In this document: positions 25,931-34,583 of the stretch, piece after piece
Layout of the letters: each line of letters begins with the position of its first letter
Position numbering within the stretch: the first letter of the stretch is position 1
NCBI RefSeq assembly: GCF_000478275.1
Contig: NZ_ASJB01000061.1
Location: 1 to 64,000 of the forward strand
DNA length: 64,000 nucleotides
Origin: Amycolatopsis orientalis DSM 40040 = KCTC 9412
GTDB lineage: Bacteria > Actinomycetota > Actinomycetes > Mycobacteriales > Pseudonocardiaceae
Reading direction: 5' to 3'
Notes under the pieces: model-generated
Told to the model about the DNA's origin: nothing
What the model saw: the letters and a program-made list of their open reading frames with translations, nothing else
Databases searched by the model: none
Program-made: the position numbers and the translations under genes

Positions 25931-27919
25931 TCATCCCGTCCCGCTGCCGGTGCCCTGTCCGGCGGCGGAACCGCCGTCGCCGAGCCCGAAGGTGTAGTCG
26001 CGCTGGGTGTTCACACTCAGTTCGGTGCTGCCGGGGCCACGCGCCCGGCGCTTACGCCTGCCGAGTACGCCGGGCGCGACCGTCGGGTCGGTGCCCCAGG
26101 TTTCCTCGTCTTCGGCGATCCAGGTCGTCCGGTCACGTTCGCCCTTACCCTGTCCGGCCCCGGCCCCGGCACCACCCGCCGAGGGCGGATAGAACGGCAC
26201 CCCGTTCCCGGTGCCGGTCCCCGCCGTCGTCTTGGGACCGCCGAGCGGCGGGCCCGTGGCGGCGGTGACACCGGCCGTCTTCCCGCCCGGTGCCGGGGAA
26301 AGCGACGACGACAGCTCCGACGACACCCCGATCCGGCCGCCGCCGAGTGAACCCGGTCCACTGTGGAAGTTCGCCCGCGGATCGAATTTCGACATGGTCA
26401 TGGGCAACGTGTCGGGGGCACGCAGCGGCGGCGACGGTGGCGGGGTCCGCCGCAACGACTTGAGATACCGCTCCATGGCCGACTCCCCCGCGGTGCCGGA
26501 GGTGCTGGTACCCGGTGGCGGATAAGCCTTGCGCAGCCTGTCCTTCTGCTCCAGGTTGCCGGTGTTCCTCGGCCCGATGATCTCCCCGTTCCCGTTCACC
26601 CGGGACCCCGGCGGCACGATGATCGGCCTGCCGTCGGCGCCCAGCACGGGTTTGCCGTCGGGGCCGATCACGGTGCCGTCCGGGCTGACGTGGGAACCGG
26701 TGGGCACCTTCAGGAAGTCGTTCGGACCGCCGACCCGCGTGATCGGCGGGGGGAACGCCCCGCCGTGCGCGCCGTCGCCGCCGATGTTCGTGACCGGCGG
26801 CGGGGGTGGCGGCGGCGAATTCGTGGTCGTGGTGCTCGGTCCGTTGTCCCCGGTCGATCCGTCGCCCCCGCCGTCGCCTCCGGGACCGGCCCCGCCGTCC
26901 TCGGGGGCGTTCGAGCCACCGGACAGGCCGAGATGAACCGGGGTCCGGATCGTCGGCAGATACGGGAGAGCCTGCCGGTAGGTCAGGTCGAGCAACCAGG
27001 CGACACTGGCCCCGTGGGTGTCCACGACCCCCAGGTGATCCGTCCAGACCTTCTGCGCGGCGGATTCCAGTTTCTGGCGCGGGGCACCGTTGCTCTGGTC
27101 CAGCACCCCGCCGAGATAGGTGCTCTTCGGCCAGCCGTCCTCTTCCCTGGTGTACTTGGGCGGGAAGTGACTCGCGAAATCCGCGACCAGCTCCGGCGCC
27201 TGCCAGATCGCGCGCACCACGCCGCCCGGGCTGGCCAGCTCCGATCCCGGCGCGGTGACCGAGAACCCGAGCCCGGTGTCGTAGGTGAAGCTTTCGCCGC
27301 CCCGCCACCGCGCGCGTCCCTCGTCGAGGACCTCACCCGCGCGTTTCAGCAGACCGCCCGCCAGGTGGAGCATCTCCCAGGTCGTGAGGTCCTTGGTCAG
27401 CTGGGCGACGAGGTCCTGGCATTTGTGGGCGAGTTCGTCCAGCACGTTCCAGAACGCCCCCGCGCCGGTGCCCTGGAAGGCGTCGCCGCGGTGGCCGGTC
27501 TTGTTCCGCCAGGTCTCCAGCGGGGAGACCTGCGCGGTCAGCCAGTTCGCCACCCCGCCCAAGGTGGTCGACGCCAGTTCGAAGGTGGACTGCTTGGCGA
27601 CGTCGTTCGTGTCCTCCCGCAGGGAGTCGACGACCTTGTCGCCATTGGTGAAGTAGGTCGCCGAAGCGCCCTCCAGCTCCTTGCTCACGTCGGCGACGGC
27701 GTACCAGGACGTGAAGAACGTCATGCCTTCCGCGTGGATCATGTTCGACGGGACCTTGTTGCTGGGACCACGAAGATGGGTGTAGACGCGCCACGTCAAC
27801 CAGGGCACGCCGGTGACGGTCGTCCGCGACGGCACCATCGGGAAGCCGGGATCGAGCGTGAAGATGTTCAGAGCCTCTTCCCACACCCAGGTCGTCGGGT
27901 CCGGTCCGCCCAGCGCCAC
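25931..27919 (-). CDS. Large T7SS-associated helical protein with proline-rich tail (662 aa)
   Basis: GTG at 27919 follows the YbaB-like gene stop by 6 nt. Residues 1-330 are mainly helical and Trp-containing, with a GTGAGAFWNVLDELAHKC block near 150 that resembles the turn of WXG proteins. Residues 335-590 are Gly/Pro-rich and disordered, with poly-Pro runs and a repeated VGPDGKPVLGADGRPIIVPPGS-type segment. Near 590-620 a KGERDRTTW...EDEETWGTDP block occurs, followed by a basic patch. The protein is paralogous along its whole length to the 710-aa protein at 28275-30407. The helical-then-disordered layout resembles Esp/PPE-type T7SS substrates. Its function is not known to me; a secreted or channel-associated role is inferred from the operon. 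Confidence 0.75.
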   Translation of the reverse strand: MALGGPDPTTWVWEEALNIFTLDPGFPMVPSRTTVTGVPWLTWRVYTHLRGPSNKVPSNMIHAEGMTFFTSWYAVADVSKELEGASATYFTNGDKVVDSLREDTNDVAKQSTFELASTTLGGVANWLTAQVSPLETWRNKTGHRGDAFQGTGAGAFWNVLDELAHKCQDLVAQLTKDLTTWEMLHLAGGLLKRAGEVLDEGRARWRGGESFTYDTGLGFSVTAPGSELASPGGVVRAIWQAPELVADFASHFPPKYTREEDGWPKSTYLGGVLDQSNGAPRQKLESAAQKVWTDHLGVVDTHGASVAWLLDLTYRQALPYLPTIRTPVHLGLSGGSNAPEDGGAGPGGDGGGDGSTGDNGPSTTTTNSPPPPPPPVTNIGGDGAHGGAFPPPITRVGGPNDFLKVPTGSHVSPDGTVIGPDGKPVLGADGRPIIVPPGSRVNGNGEIIGPRNTGNLEQKDRLRKAYPPPGTSTSGTAGESAMERYLKSLRRTPPPSPPLRAPDTLPMTMSKFDPRANFHSGPGSLGGGRIGVSSELSSSLSPAPGGKTAGVTAATGPPLGGPKTTAGTGTGNGVPFYPPSAGGAGAGAGQGKGERDRTTWIAEDEETWGTDPTVAPGVLGRRKRRARGPGSTELSVNTQRDYTFGLGDGGSAAGQGTGSGTG

Positions 27920-27925
27920 GGAGGA

Positions 27926-28336
27926 TCAGTCCCTTCCCCGGCCGAAGGCGTCCGCGGGCGCCTCTTTCCACAGTGCCGAGAACACCTTGTCGACCTCGGT
28001 GTTGCCCGTCATCGCCGCCCGGAGGTCGTCGCGCTGGTCCATGAGCGGGCCGAAGACCTCGACCACGGTGTCCGCCATGTCCAGCCGGGCACGTTCGAGT
28101 ACTTCCAGGAGCGTCCGCGCGAGTTGCTCGGGCGGCATGGTGCGGTACTTGGTGGTGTTGAACTTGATGCCCACCACGGAATTGCGCGAATCCATGGTCA
28201 CCGTGACCAGGCGGTCCGCCGAGGTCGCCGAGGACCTCCGCGAGGCGAGATCGGCCTTCGCCGACTCGATCCGGTCATGCTGATCCCTCAGCGTGACCAT
28301 GGCCTGGTGCAGTTGTTCCTCCAGCCAGTCGGCCAT
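27926..28336 (-). CDS. YbaB/EbfC-like protein (136 aa)
   Basis: ATG at 28336 follows GGGAGGAAACG, a clear ribosome binding site. The start lies 62 nt inside the 710-aa gene, in another frame. The N-terminal long helix (EEQLHQAMVTLRDQHDRI), a central beta segment (VTVTMDSRNSVVGIKF) and a C-terminal helix match the YbaB/EbfC nucleoid-associated fold. Such proteins are common in actinobacterial T7SS loci, and EspL of the mycobacterial ESX-1 region belongs to the same fold. In that setting they act with ESX substrates rather than as general DNA binders. It may be a cytoplasmic chaperone for the flanking 662- and 710-aa proteins. Confidence 0.85.
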   Translation of the reverse strand: MADWLEEQLHQAMVTLRDQHDRIESAKADLASRRSSATSADRLVTVTMDSRNSVVGIKFNTTKYRTMPPEQLARTLLEVLERARLDMADTVVEVFGPLMDQRDDLRAAMTGNTEVDKVFSALWKEAPADAFGRGRD

Positions 28337-30407
28337 CGTTTCCTCCCTGTCCGTAGTTGCGGGGGCCGCCGGCCCCTCGTCCCGCGACCCGGCCGCCGCG
28401 CCTGCGGGCGCCCAGTACCGAAGGCGGGAGCTTCGGGTCGGTGCCCCAGGTCTCCTCGTCCTCGGTCAGCCAGGTGGTCCGGTCGCGTTCACCCTTGTTC
28501 TGGTCTCCGCCCGCACCGACGCCCTGGCCGCCCGCGGTCGGCGGATAGAACGGGACACCGCCCATCCCGTTCTGCTGGGTCCCGTTCCCCTGCCGCTCCT
28601 TGATCAGCGAGGGACCGCCCTCGGTCGTCACCGGTTTCCCCGGCGGCGCGGGCGGTTCGTGCCCGGTCACCGAACCCGCGGGCACCGGCGCGCCGATCGA
28701 CCCCACCGCAGGCTTCCCGGACGACAGTCCATTGTGGAGATTCGCCGTGCCGCCGGACGACAGCGAGACCGACGGCGCGTGCGACCCGGCGAGCAGGGTC
28801 GGCATCGACGGGGCGTTGTCCCCGCGCAAGGACTTCAGGTACCTGTCCAGCTCCGTCTGCCGCGACTCGTCCTTCTTGACCGGCTCCGGCCGGGCCAGCC
28901 GGTCCTTCTCGGCGAGCTTGTCGCCCTTCGGCCCGATGATGTTCCCGTCGGGACCGATCCGCGATCCGGGCGGCACGATGATCTGCCGTCCGAGCGGGTC
29001 CAGCAAGGGCTTCTTGTCCGGTCCCAGCACCACGCCGTCCGGGCCGATGGTCGAACCGGTCGGCACCTTCAGCCGGTCGTCCGGCTTCGGCGGAGCGGGC
29101 GGCGGTTTGCTCCCGTTCTTCGGCGGTCCCGGCGGTGGCGGCGGCGGAGGTGGCCCGCCACCGGCCCCCTTCTTGTCCTTGGTGTCCTTGGTGTCCTTGG
29201 TGTCCTTGCTATCCGGGATCTTCGGTGGTGGTTTGCCGGAACCGGGCGGCGGTTTGGGTCCGCCCTTCTGCGGTCCCGGCGGAGGAGGCGGGGGCGGGGG
29301 TGGCCCCTGCGAGCCCGGAGGCGGGGGCGGAGGCGCCTTGTGGAGGTTGAGCCGGCGCGGCTCCCTGATCGTCGGCAAGAGCGCCCTGGCGGCGTCATAA
29401 CTCTTGGGGAGCTGCGTCAGGACGGCCGTGGCCGCGACATCGAGGGTGGCCTCGAGGTGGTCGGTCCACAGATCCCGCGCCGCGGTCATGATCCCGTTCC
29501 AGAAGGCGGGGCTCCGGGCGTCCGCGCCCATCAGCGCGCTTTTCGGGTAATGCTCGCCACCGCTCCATTCCGACGCGGTGCTCTTGTGCGACTCCAGATC
29601 GGCTTTGAGTCCCGACGAATTCCAGATCGCGTTCAGCGCGCCACCCGGCCAGGCCAGCTGATTGTTCGGCACGTTCACGGTGCCGAAAAGCGCGGTCTTG
29701 TAGCCGGGATTCGTCCCGTGCATCCAGTTGTCGTAGCCCTCTTGAAGCTTGTTGAAGGCCCATCGGAGACCGGACTCGGCTTCGTTGATCTCCTTGGTCG
29801 CCGGATCGTCCTTGTCCAGGGTCCGCGCGCTGTTCAACCCGGCGGACCGCGTGCCCAGCTGCGTGACGAGGTCGGTGCACCGGAACGCGAGATCGTCCAG
29901 ATAGTCCCGGAAGGCCCCGGCGCCCGTGCCCTGGAAGTCGTCACCCTTCTTGCCGACCTTGTCCCGCCAGACCTTCAGCTCCGCGGCCTGCTTGTCGAGC
30001 AGGGTCTTGGTCCCGTTCAGCGCGCCGAAGGCCCGCCCGAACGTCCAAGGCTGGCCGAGGGGGTTGTAGTTGGGGTCACCTTTCAGCGACGCGAGCGTCT
30101 CGTCCATGTTGCCGTAGAACGCCTTCATCACGGGATCGAACGCCTCGTAATTGGCGCTCGCGACGCCCCAGTACTGCATCCACAACGTCGAACTGCGGGC
30201 GACGTAATCCCAGCCCTTGGGGTCTTTCGAACCGTGCGTGGAAGCCCACACGTCCCATTTGAGCCATACGACATCCAGGATGGTCTGCCTGCTGGGCACC
30301 TTCTGGGAACTCGACGAATCCCTGGTGCAGTCGAAGATGTTGAGGGCGTCTTCCCACGGCGTCAGCGAACTGTTCTTGCCGATGGGCCCTTCCGGCGGGG
30401 AGGTCAT
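28275..30407 (-). CDS. Large T7SS-associated helical protein with polyproline tail (710 aa)
   Basis: ATG at 30407 starts 6 nt after the 142-aa gene. Residues 1-350 are helical, with GTGAGAFRDYLDDLAFRC near 165 in the place where the 662-aa paralogue has its matching block. Residues 355-630 are very Pro/Gly-rich, with PPPPPPP runs and a KDTKDTKDTKDKK stretch encoded by 9-nt tandem repeats near 29175-29205. A KGERDRTTW...EDEETWGTDP motif lies near 636-663 before a Gly-rich basic end. No signal peptide or membrane helix is seen. It is probably a T7SS substrate or an extracellular component of the system, by analogy with Esp proteins. The last 62 nt overlap the YbaB-like gene, which suggests translational coupling. 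Confidence 0.75.
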   Translation of the reverse strand: MTSPPEGPIGKNSSLTPWEDALNIFDCTRDSSSSQKVPSRQTILDVVWLKWDVWASTHGSKDPKGWDYVARSSTLWMQYWGVASANYEAFDPVMKAFYGNMDETLASLKGDPNYNPLGQPWTFGRAFGALNGTKTLLDKQAAELKVWRDKVGKKGDDFQGTGAGAFRDYLDDLAFRCTDLVTQLGTRSAGLNSARTLDKDDPATKEINEAESGLRWAFNKLQEGYDNWMHGTNPGYKTALFGTVNVPNNQLAWPGGALNAIWNSSGLKADLESHKSTASEWSGGEHYPKSALMGADARSPAFWNGIMTAARDLWTDHLEATLDVAATAVLTQLPKSYDAARALLPTIREPRRLNLHKAPPPPPPGSQGPPPPPPPPPGPQKGGPKPPPGSGKPPPKIPDSKDTKDTKDTKDKKGAGGGPPPPPPPPGPPKNGSKPPPAPPKPDDRLKVPTGSTIGPDGVVLGPDKKPLLDPLGRQIIVPPGSRIGPDGNIIGPKGDKLAEKDRLARPEPVKKDESRQTELDRYLKSLRGDNAPSMPTLLAGSHAPSVSLSSGGTANLHNGLSSGKPAVGSIGAPVPAGSVTGHEPPAPPGKPVTTEGGPSLIKERQGNGTQQNGMGGVPFYPPTAGGQGVGAGGDQNKGERDRTTWLTEDEETWGTDPKLPPSVLGARRRGGRVAGRGAGGPRNYGQGGNDGRLAGGTTAPGHGHAEGSA

Positions 30408-30413
30408 CGCGGA

Positions 30414-30842
30414 TCAGGGCCCCGTGCCGGTGGACGACGGGGGTTTGATCGCGAGGATCTCGCCGATCTGGCTCATGTTGAGCTCGGTGGACAGCTTGAT
30501 GTTCTCGTCCTCGCCGCTCAACGCGATCCGCACGACCTCCGTGATGCTGGTGTTCAGCTCGATGAGCCGCTTCTTGATCACGTCGACCTGCGTCCACAAC
30601 GAGGGCGCCGTACCGGTGCCCTTCCCCTCGTACCTCTCCATCAGCAGCTTGGCGGGCTCCCACGTCTCCGAGCCCGCCAGCAGCCGCCGTTTCCCGGTGG
30701 GGTTGTTCGCGGTCAGTTCGAGTTCCGAGACGTCCTTGTTCCCCTCCAGCTCGGTGACCATCTTCTGCAGCACGGTGGTCTGGAAATCCCTGAGAAAACT
30801 GACCGTGATCTTGATGTCGCCGCTGTCCGGCTTGTCCGCCAC
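30414..30842 (-). CDS. T7SS-locus helical protein of unknown function (142 aa)
   Basis: GTG at 30842 is preceded by a GGGAG-type site. The protein is charged and mostly helical, with a central TW-E-PAKLLMERYEGKG segment, a long C-terminal helix and a short Ser/Thr/Gly/Pro tail. There is no signal peptide or membrane helix. I do not recognise the family. The length, helical-pair look and place between a WXG100 protein and a large helical protein suggest an ESX-type partner or cytoplasmic adaptor. Confidence 0.7.
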   Translation of the reverse strand: MADKPDSGDIKITVSFLRDFQTTVLQKMVTELEGNKDVSELELTANNPTGKRRLLAGSETWEPAKLLMERYEGKGTGTAPSLWTQVDVIKKRLIELNTSITEVVRIALSGEDENIKLSTELNMSQIGEILAIKPPSSTGTGP

Positions 30843-30875
30843 GTCCCTGCTCCCTTCTCCGCGAGCGGCCCGGAA

Positions 30876-31175
30876 TCAGATCTGGAACTTCGCCCCGATG
30901 TTCCGGTCGGTGCGCTGGTAGTTGTCGAAGGACAGGGCGAGCGTCTGGTGGCCCTTGGCGAACCGGCCTTCCATGGCCTGTGTCGTGGCGTGCCAGCGGC
31001 GCTGCAGATCCGTGTAGGCCGTGGCGCCCTGACCGATCCAGCTGTCGGTCATCGGCTTGATGGACTGCTCCAGGTCGACCAGCGCGGCGTCGATCTGCTT
31101 GCTCAGCGCGACCATCCGCTCGGCGAGGTGCGGGACGTTGCCGCTGACCGCGAAACCGTCATAGGGAGTGCTCAT
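30876..31175 (-). CDS. WXG100 family protein (99 aa)
   Basis: ATG at 31175 follows a GAGAGG-type site. The 99-residue size and the central Ser-Trp-Ile-Gly turn (residues 49-52, SWIGQGA) between two long helices are typical of ESAT-6/CFP-10 proteins, which form helical-hairpin dimers and leave the cell through the T7SS. It lies 33 nt after the stop of the other ESX gene at 31209-31547, so the two probably form the secreted heterodimer. No clear YxxxD/E export tail is seen at its end; the last residues are NIGAKFQI. Confidence 0.9.
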   Translation of the reverse strand: MSTPYDGFAVSGNVPHLAERMVALSKQIDAALVDLEQSIKPMTDSWIGQGATAYTDLQRRWHATTQAMEGRFAKGHQTLALSFDNYQRTDRNIGAKFQI

Positions 31176-31208
31176 GCTCGTGTCCTCTCGGGATCGGGAA
31201 GGGAATGC

Positions 31209-31547
31209 TCAGGCCAGCTCTTTGAAGATGCGGTTGCCTTCGTTGCCGCCGAACGCCGTCACCGCGGTCAGGTTGATGTCGTCTTCGGTGACGTTCATGG
31301 TCTTGTCGCTCTCGTTGACCAGTTCCTTGATCTCCGTGAGCATCTTGAGCACCTGCAGGTAGTCCGCCTCCCACAGCTCCAGCTGGTTGAGGAAGGTCTG
31401 CGAGGCCGCGCCCTGCCAGTCCGCCCGCAGGTCGCTGCGGACCGCGGTCACGCCGGAGTGGATGGTCTTGCACGCCGACTCGCACTCTTCGATGGCCGCG
31501 AGGCCACCTTTCATCCCGGTGTCGGTCTTCTGGAAATTCGTGCTCAT
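31209..31547 (-). CDS. WXG100/ESAT-6 family protein (112 aa)
   Basis: The frame is open further upstream, but ATG at 31547 is chosen because it gives the family length and has an AAGGACGAG site before it. The central ADWQGAASQTFLNQL (Trp-Gln-Gly) is the family turn between two helices. It is the first small gene after eccB, separated from it by 133 nt that hold a putative promoter (31636-31654). It is probably the partner of the WXG100 protein at 30876-31175 and a substrate of the EccB/C/D channel. Confidence 0.9.
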   Translation of the reverse strand: MSTNFQKTDTGMKGGLAAIEECESACKTIHSGVTAVRSDLRADWQGAASQTFLNQLELWEADYLQVLKMLTEIKELVNESDKTMNVTEDDINLTAVTAFGGNEGNRIFKELA

Positions 31548-31635
31548 TCCTCGCTCGTCCTTCCTCGCGGTGTCGCGGACTTCACCATCCGCCATGACGG
31601 TCCACCGCAAGGACACCAAGTCCGGGCGCGAGGGA

Positions 31636-31654
31636 CCATGAGGAACCACCGGCA
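31636..31654 (-). promoter_or_regulatory. Putative promoter element upstream of the esx gene, copy A
   Basis: On the minus strand these 19 nt read TGCCGGTGGTTCCTCATGG. They differ at two positions from copy B before the ECF sigma gene (46699-46717) and are close to copy C before the mycosin gene (40101-40119). The core begins about 105 nt upstream of the esx start and lies between eccB and esx. It may be a shared promoter or operator that gives the ESX genes their own transcript. Confidence 0.5.
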
Positions 31655-31680
31655 GAAGTCGGCGGTGGTGATTCCTCCGG

Positions 31681-33084
31681 TCAGTGCCCGCAGCCGTCGG
31701 CCGCGGGGAGCACCGCTCCCCCGTCGCGCAGGGTCGCCGGATCCAGCGGGGCCCCGGTGGGCATCAGGTTCAGCAGGGTCGTGGGCAACCCGTTCGACGC
31801 GGCCGGGTCGAACCCGAGTGCTTTCGCCCCCGCGGGAGGAACCGGGTATTTCACCCCGGTCTCGGTCACCAGGAAGAGGGCGTCGCCCGCCCGCCCCGAC
31901 GCGGCCGAAGCCCGGACCAGGGCCCCCGTACCCGGCAGCACCGCGATCCGGTCGACCCGGGCACAGGGTGCCGCGACGCCCGGCCTGCTCGCCGGCACCT
32001 GCCCGGCCTGGACGAACCGCTCGGTCACCGCGACCTGGGTGCGGGGCGCGTCGCCGTCCGGGGTGACGAGGGCGCACAGGCCCTGTCCACTGTGGAGTGT
32101 GGCCGCCTTCGGCGGTTTCACCGGCGGCGGCTGCTCGACCGAGGCGAGGTGCTCGCTGACCACTCGTCCCGGCAGCTGAGCCACCGTGACGTCCCCGCCG
32201 CCGTATGCCGCCCTTCGGACCTCGGGATCGGCGGCCAGCAGTCTGCTGTCCACTTCGGACAGTGGCGTCAGACCCGCCTTCGTGAGCACGTAGCGCTGCT
32301 CGGGTTCGCCCGAAACGGTGTACAACCTGCCGATCCGCGATTCCGTCCCGCCTAGGTCGGCGGTGGTGCCGAGGCCGTCGATCGCGGGCGGCCCGAAGTC
32401 GGGCCCGGCGGGGAGCGCGTCCAGCAACGCCGACGGCACCTTGGCGGGCTGGAGCACGCCGTCGACCGCGTCGAGCGCGCCCCGGTCGGTCGCCACCCGA
32501 TGCCGTTTCCCCTTCCAGAGCAGGAAGGTCGCTCCGTCCGGGGTGACCGCGACGACCGCTGCGCCGTCCTCCAGGGGGTTCGCGGTCGCGCCGCCGACCC
32601 GTAGGGCGGTCGGCCCGGCCTGATCGCGATCCACCGCGGTGCACACCTCCCACGGGTCGGCGGCCAGCGCGGGGAGCGAGTCGGGCGCGCCGATGATCCC
32701 CAGCGGTTCGCCGCGCGGCACGTCCTTCAGCGAGGCCTCGGAGACGTGTTTCACCGCGAGCTGGTTCCCGGCGACCAGTTTGGCCGAGGCGAAGTTCAGT
32801 ACCGGCAACAGTTTCCCGCCCGCGTAGAGGAACCGCGCGCCCGAGGAGTCGGCCACGACCAGCGCGCCCTCCACCCGCCACGACTTGTTCCCGCCCGGGG
32901 AGACGAGCCCGAACACCAGCAGGCCGAGGCACGCCAGGACGGCGACCAGCACGCCGATGACGCTGCCGCGGTAGGTCCGGTGCAACGGGCTTTCCGGCGC
33001 GTCGGGGTCCACCCTCAGCAACGCCGAGGTCAGCCGGCCCAGCATGAACCGGTGTGCCTGGACCTGATCGGTCTTGGAGTTCAT
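31681..33084 (-). CDS. eccB: T7SS membrane protein EccB (467 aa)
   Basis: ATG at 33084 lies just after the eccD stop (33088). The N-terminal QVQAHRFMLGRLTSALLR followed by a single membrane helix (about residues 40-62, VLVAVLACLGLLVFG) is the EccB hallmark. The rest is a large extracytoplasmic domain with repeated beta segments and a Pro-rich stretch near 315-325 (VEQPPPVKPPK). EccB is a core part of the T7SS membrane complex, with EccC and EccD, and its outer domain is tied to the periplasm-side assembly. It is in one operon with eccD, and the ESX genes follow it. Confidence 0.92.
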   Translation of the reverse strand: MNSKTDQVQAHRFMLGRLTSALLRVDPDAPESPLHRTYRGSVIGVLVAVLACLGLLVFGLVSPGGNKSWRVEGALVVADSSGARFLYAGGKLLPVLNFASAKLVAGNQLAVKHVSEASLKDVPRGEPLGIIGAPDSLPALAADPWEVCTAVDRDQAGPTALRVGGATANPLEDGAAVVAVTPDGATFLLWKGKRHRVATDRGALDAVDGVLQPAKVPSALLDALPAGPDFGPPAIDGLGTTADLGGTESRIGRLYTVSGEPEQRYVLTKAGLTPLSEVDSRLLAADPEVRRAAYGGGDVTVAQLPGRVVSEHLASVEQPPPVKPPKAATLHSGQGLCALVTPDGDAPRTQVAVTERFVQAGQVPASRPGVAAPCARVDRIAVLPGTGALVRASAASGRAGDALFLVTETGVKYPVPPAGAKALGFDPAASNGLPTTLLNLMPTGAPLDPATLRDGGAVLPAADGCGH

Positions 33085-33087
33085 CGC

Positions 33088-34461
33088 TCAGCCTCCGAGC
33101 CCGCGCACGAAGGCGAACACGCCGATCAGCCACAACGCGAGCGGCAGCAACGACACCGCGGCGAGGGTCTCGGCGAGATCCGCGAGCCTGCCCCACTGCG
33201 GCAGCAGCCGGCGGCCGGGTACCGTCCAGCGCGCCACCAGCACCGCCGCGGCCAGCACGAACGCTCCCGCCACCATCGGCAGCGGCGTCGCCGAATCCTG
33301 CTGCGAAGCCAGCAGCAGCCGCAGCACGCCGTACACCCCCGGCACGATCACCGAGAGCCGCTGCCACACGCTGCCCAGCGCGCGGCCGTGCACCAGCAGC
33401 AGCGTGCTCAGCACGGCGGCGAACGTGACGGCCTGCCAGGAGCGGTCCCGGACCACGAACTCGAGCGCGACGAGGCACGACAGGCCGATCGCGGCGAACA
33501 GCGCGGTCACGAAGGCGTCCGCGACCCGGCCCTTGCCGACGACCTCGCCGCCGGGATGCGGATCGAGTTCCTCCTGCAGTTCCTGCGCGCTGGTGGGCAG
33601 GCCGGGAAGCCGCAGCCCGGACAACCGGAAGGCGATCCTCGGCACGAAGGCGCCGAGCAGCACGGCGATCACCGCGATGAGCGTCGCCGAGGCGGGCGCG
33701 GACTCCCCGCCGAGCATCAGCACCAGCCCGCCGGTGGCGCACAGCAGCCCGAACGTCGCGACCGAGATGAACACCGGCGCGAACCCGGCCACCGCGGCCA
33801 TCCCGAGCGCGGCACCCCCGGCGCCCGCGACGCAGGCGGCCAGCAGCCGCGCCCCGGTCAGTACCGGCCCGTCCGGTCCGTCGGGGATCAGCGACCCCGC
33901 CAGCCCGACGAACGGGATCGCGGCCAGGGCCAGCGACAGCGCGGCGGGGCCGTCGCCCAGTGCGCGGGCCGCGGTGGCGGAGCACACCAGCAGGAAGAAC
34001 GCCGCGACCCCGGCGGAGATCAGCGTCGGCGCGGTGGCGGGCGCCGTCACCAGCAGCCCGAAGCCGAGCAGGACGACGGCCAGCACGCAGCCGAGCATCG
34101 TCCACCGGGTCGCCCCCGGGGTCCACGAGTCCGGCCGGGCACGGGCCTCTGTGGACAGTCCGTCGATGATGTCGTCGAAATGCACCGCGGGCAGCTGTTC
34201 GCGGCGCGGTCGCAGGTACAGGGTCTCGCCGTCGCGCAGGTCGAGGACGTCGACCGTGGACTCCTGGTCCAGCGGCGGATCACCGAGCCGCTGGAGGATC
34301 CAGCCGTCGTGGTCCACCCCCTCCTCCGCCAGGTCCTGGCCGGCGTGGCCCAGGATCGTCGGCATCAGGTCGATCAACGGGATGTCCACCGGCACGGCCA
34401 GCGCGAAACTGGTCGCGGGGGCACGGACACGGAGCTTGCACAGCCCTGAAGTGGTCGCCAT
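33088..34461 (-). CDS. eccD: T7SS integral membrane protein EccD (457 aa)
   Basis: ATG at 34461 is taken as the start because it begins the ubiquitin-like domain (residues 1-85, ending LDLRDGETLYLRPRREQLP). An upstream in-frame start would add 31 unlikely residues. After a linker (about 90-115) come eleven hydrophobic helices to the C-terminus, the usual EccD layout. EccD forms the membrane vestibule of the T7SS channel. It starts the minus-strand T7SS operon and faces eccC across a 122-bp divergent region. Confidence 0.92.
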   Translation of the reverse strand: MATTSGLCKLRVRAPATSFALAVPVDIPLIDLMPTILGHAGQDLAEEGVDHDGWILQRLGDPPLDQESTVDVLDLRDGETLYLRPRREQLPAVHFDDIIDGLSTEARARPDSWTPGATRWTMLGCVLAVVLLGFGLLVTAPATAPTLISAGVAAFFLLVCSATAARALGDGPAALSLALAAIPFVGLAGSLIPDGPDGPVLTGARLLAACVAGAGGAALGMAAVAGFAPVFISVATFGLLCATGGLVLMLGGESAPASATLIAVIAVLLGAFVPRIAFRLSGLRLPGLPTSAQELQEELDPHPGGEVVGKGRVADAFVTALFAAIGLSCLVALEFVVRDRSWQAVTFAAVLSTLLLVHGRALGSVWQRLSVIVPGVYGVLRLLLASQQDSATPLPMVAGAFVLAAAVLVARWTVPGRRLLPQWGRLADLAETLAAVSLLPLALWLIGVFAFVRGLGG

Positions 34462-34583
34462 GGCACACGCCTTCGATTCGGCGACCAGCGCACGGATCCG
34501 GAAGTGAACCGTCGCGTGGTCGGATTTCGTCACCTCTTGTGGAGCTGCCACCACAGCGCGTCCGAGAGGGAAGGAATCCGGGC

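Noticed and set aside
29170..29210. CRISPR-like direct repeats
   Set aside because: The 9-nt repeats encode KDT units in the 710-aa protein and have no spacers. No CRISPR array or cas gene is present in the window.
31544..34126. An 860-codon minus-strand frame overlapping eccB and eccD
   Set aside because: It is out of frame with the clear EccB and EccD proteins and has a low-complexity Arg/Gly product.
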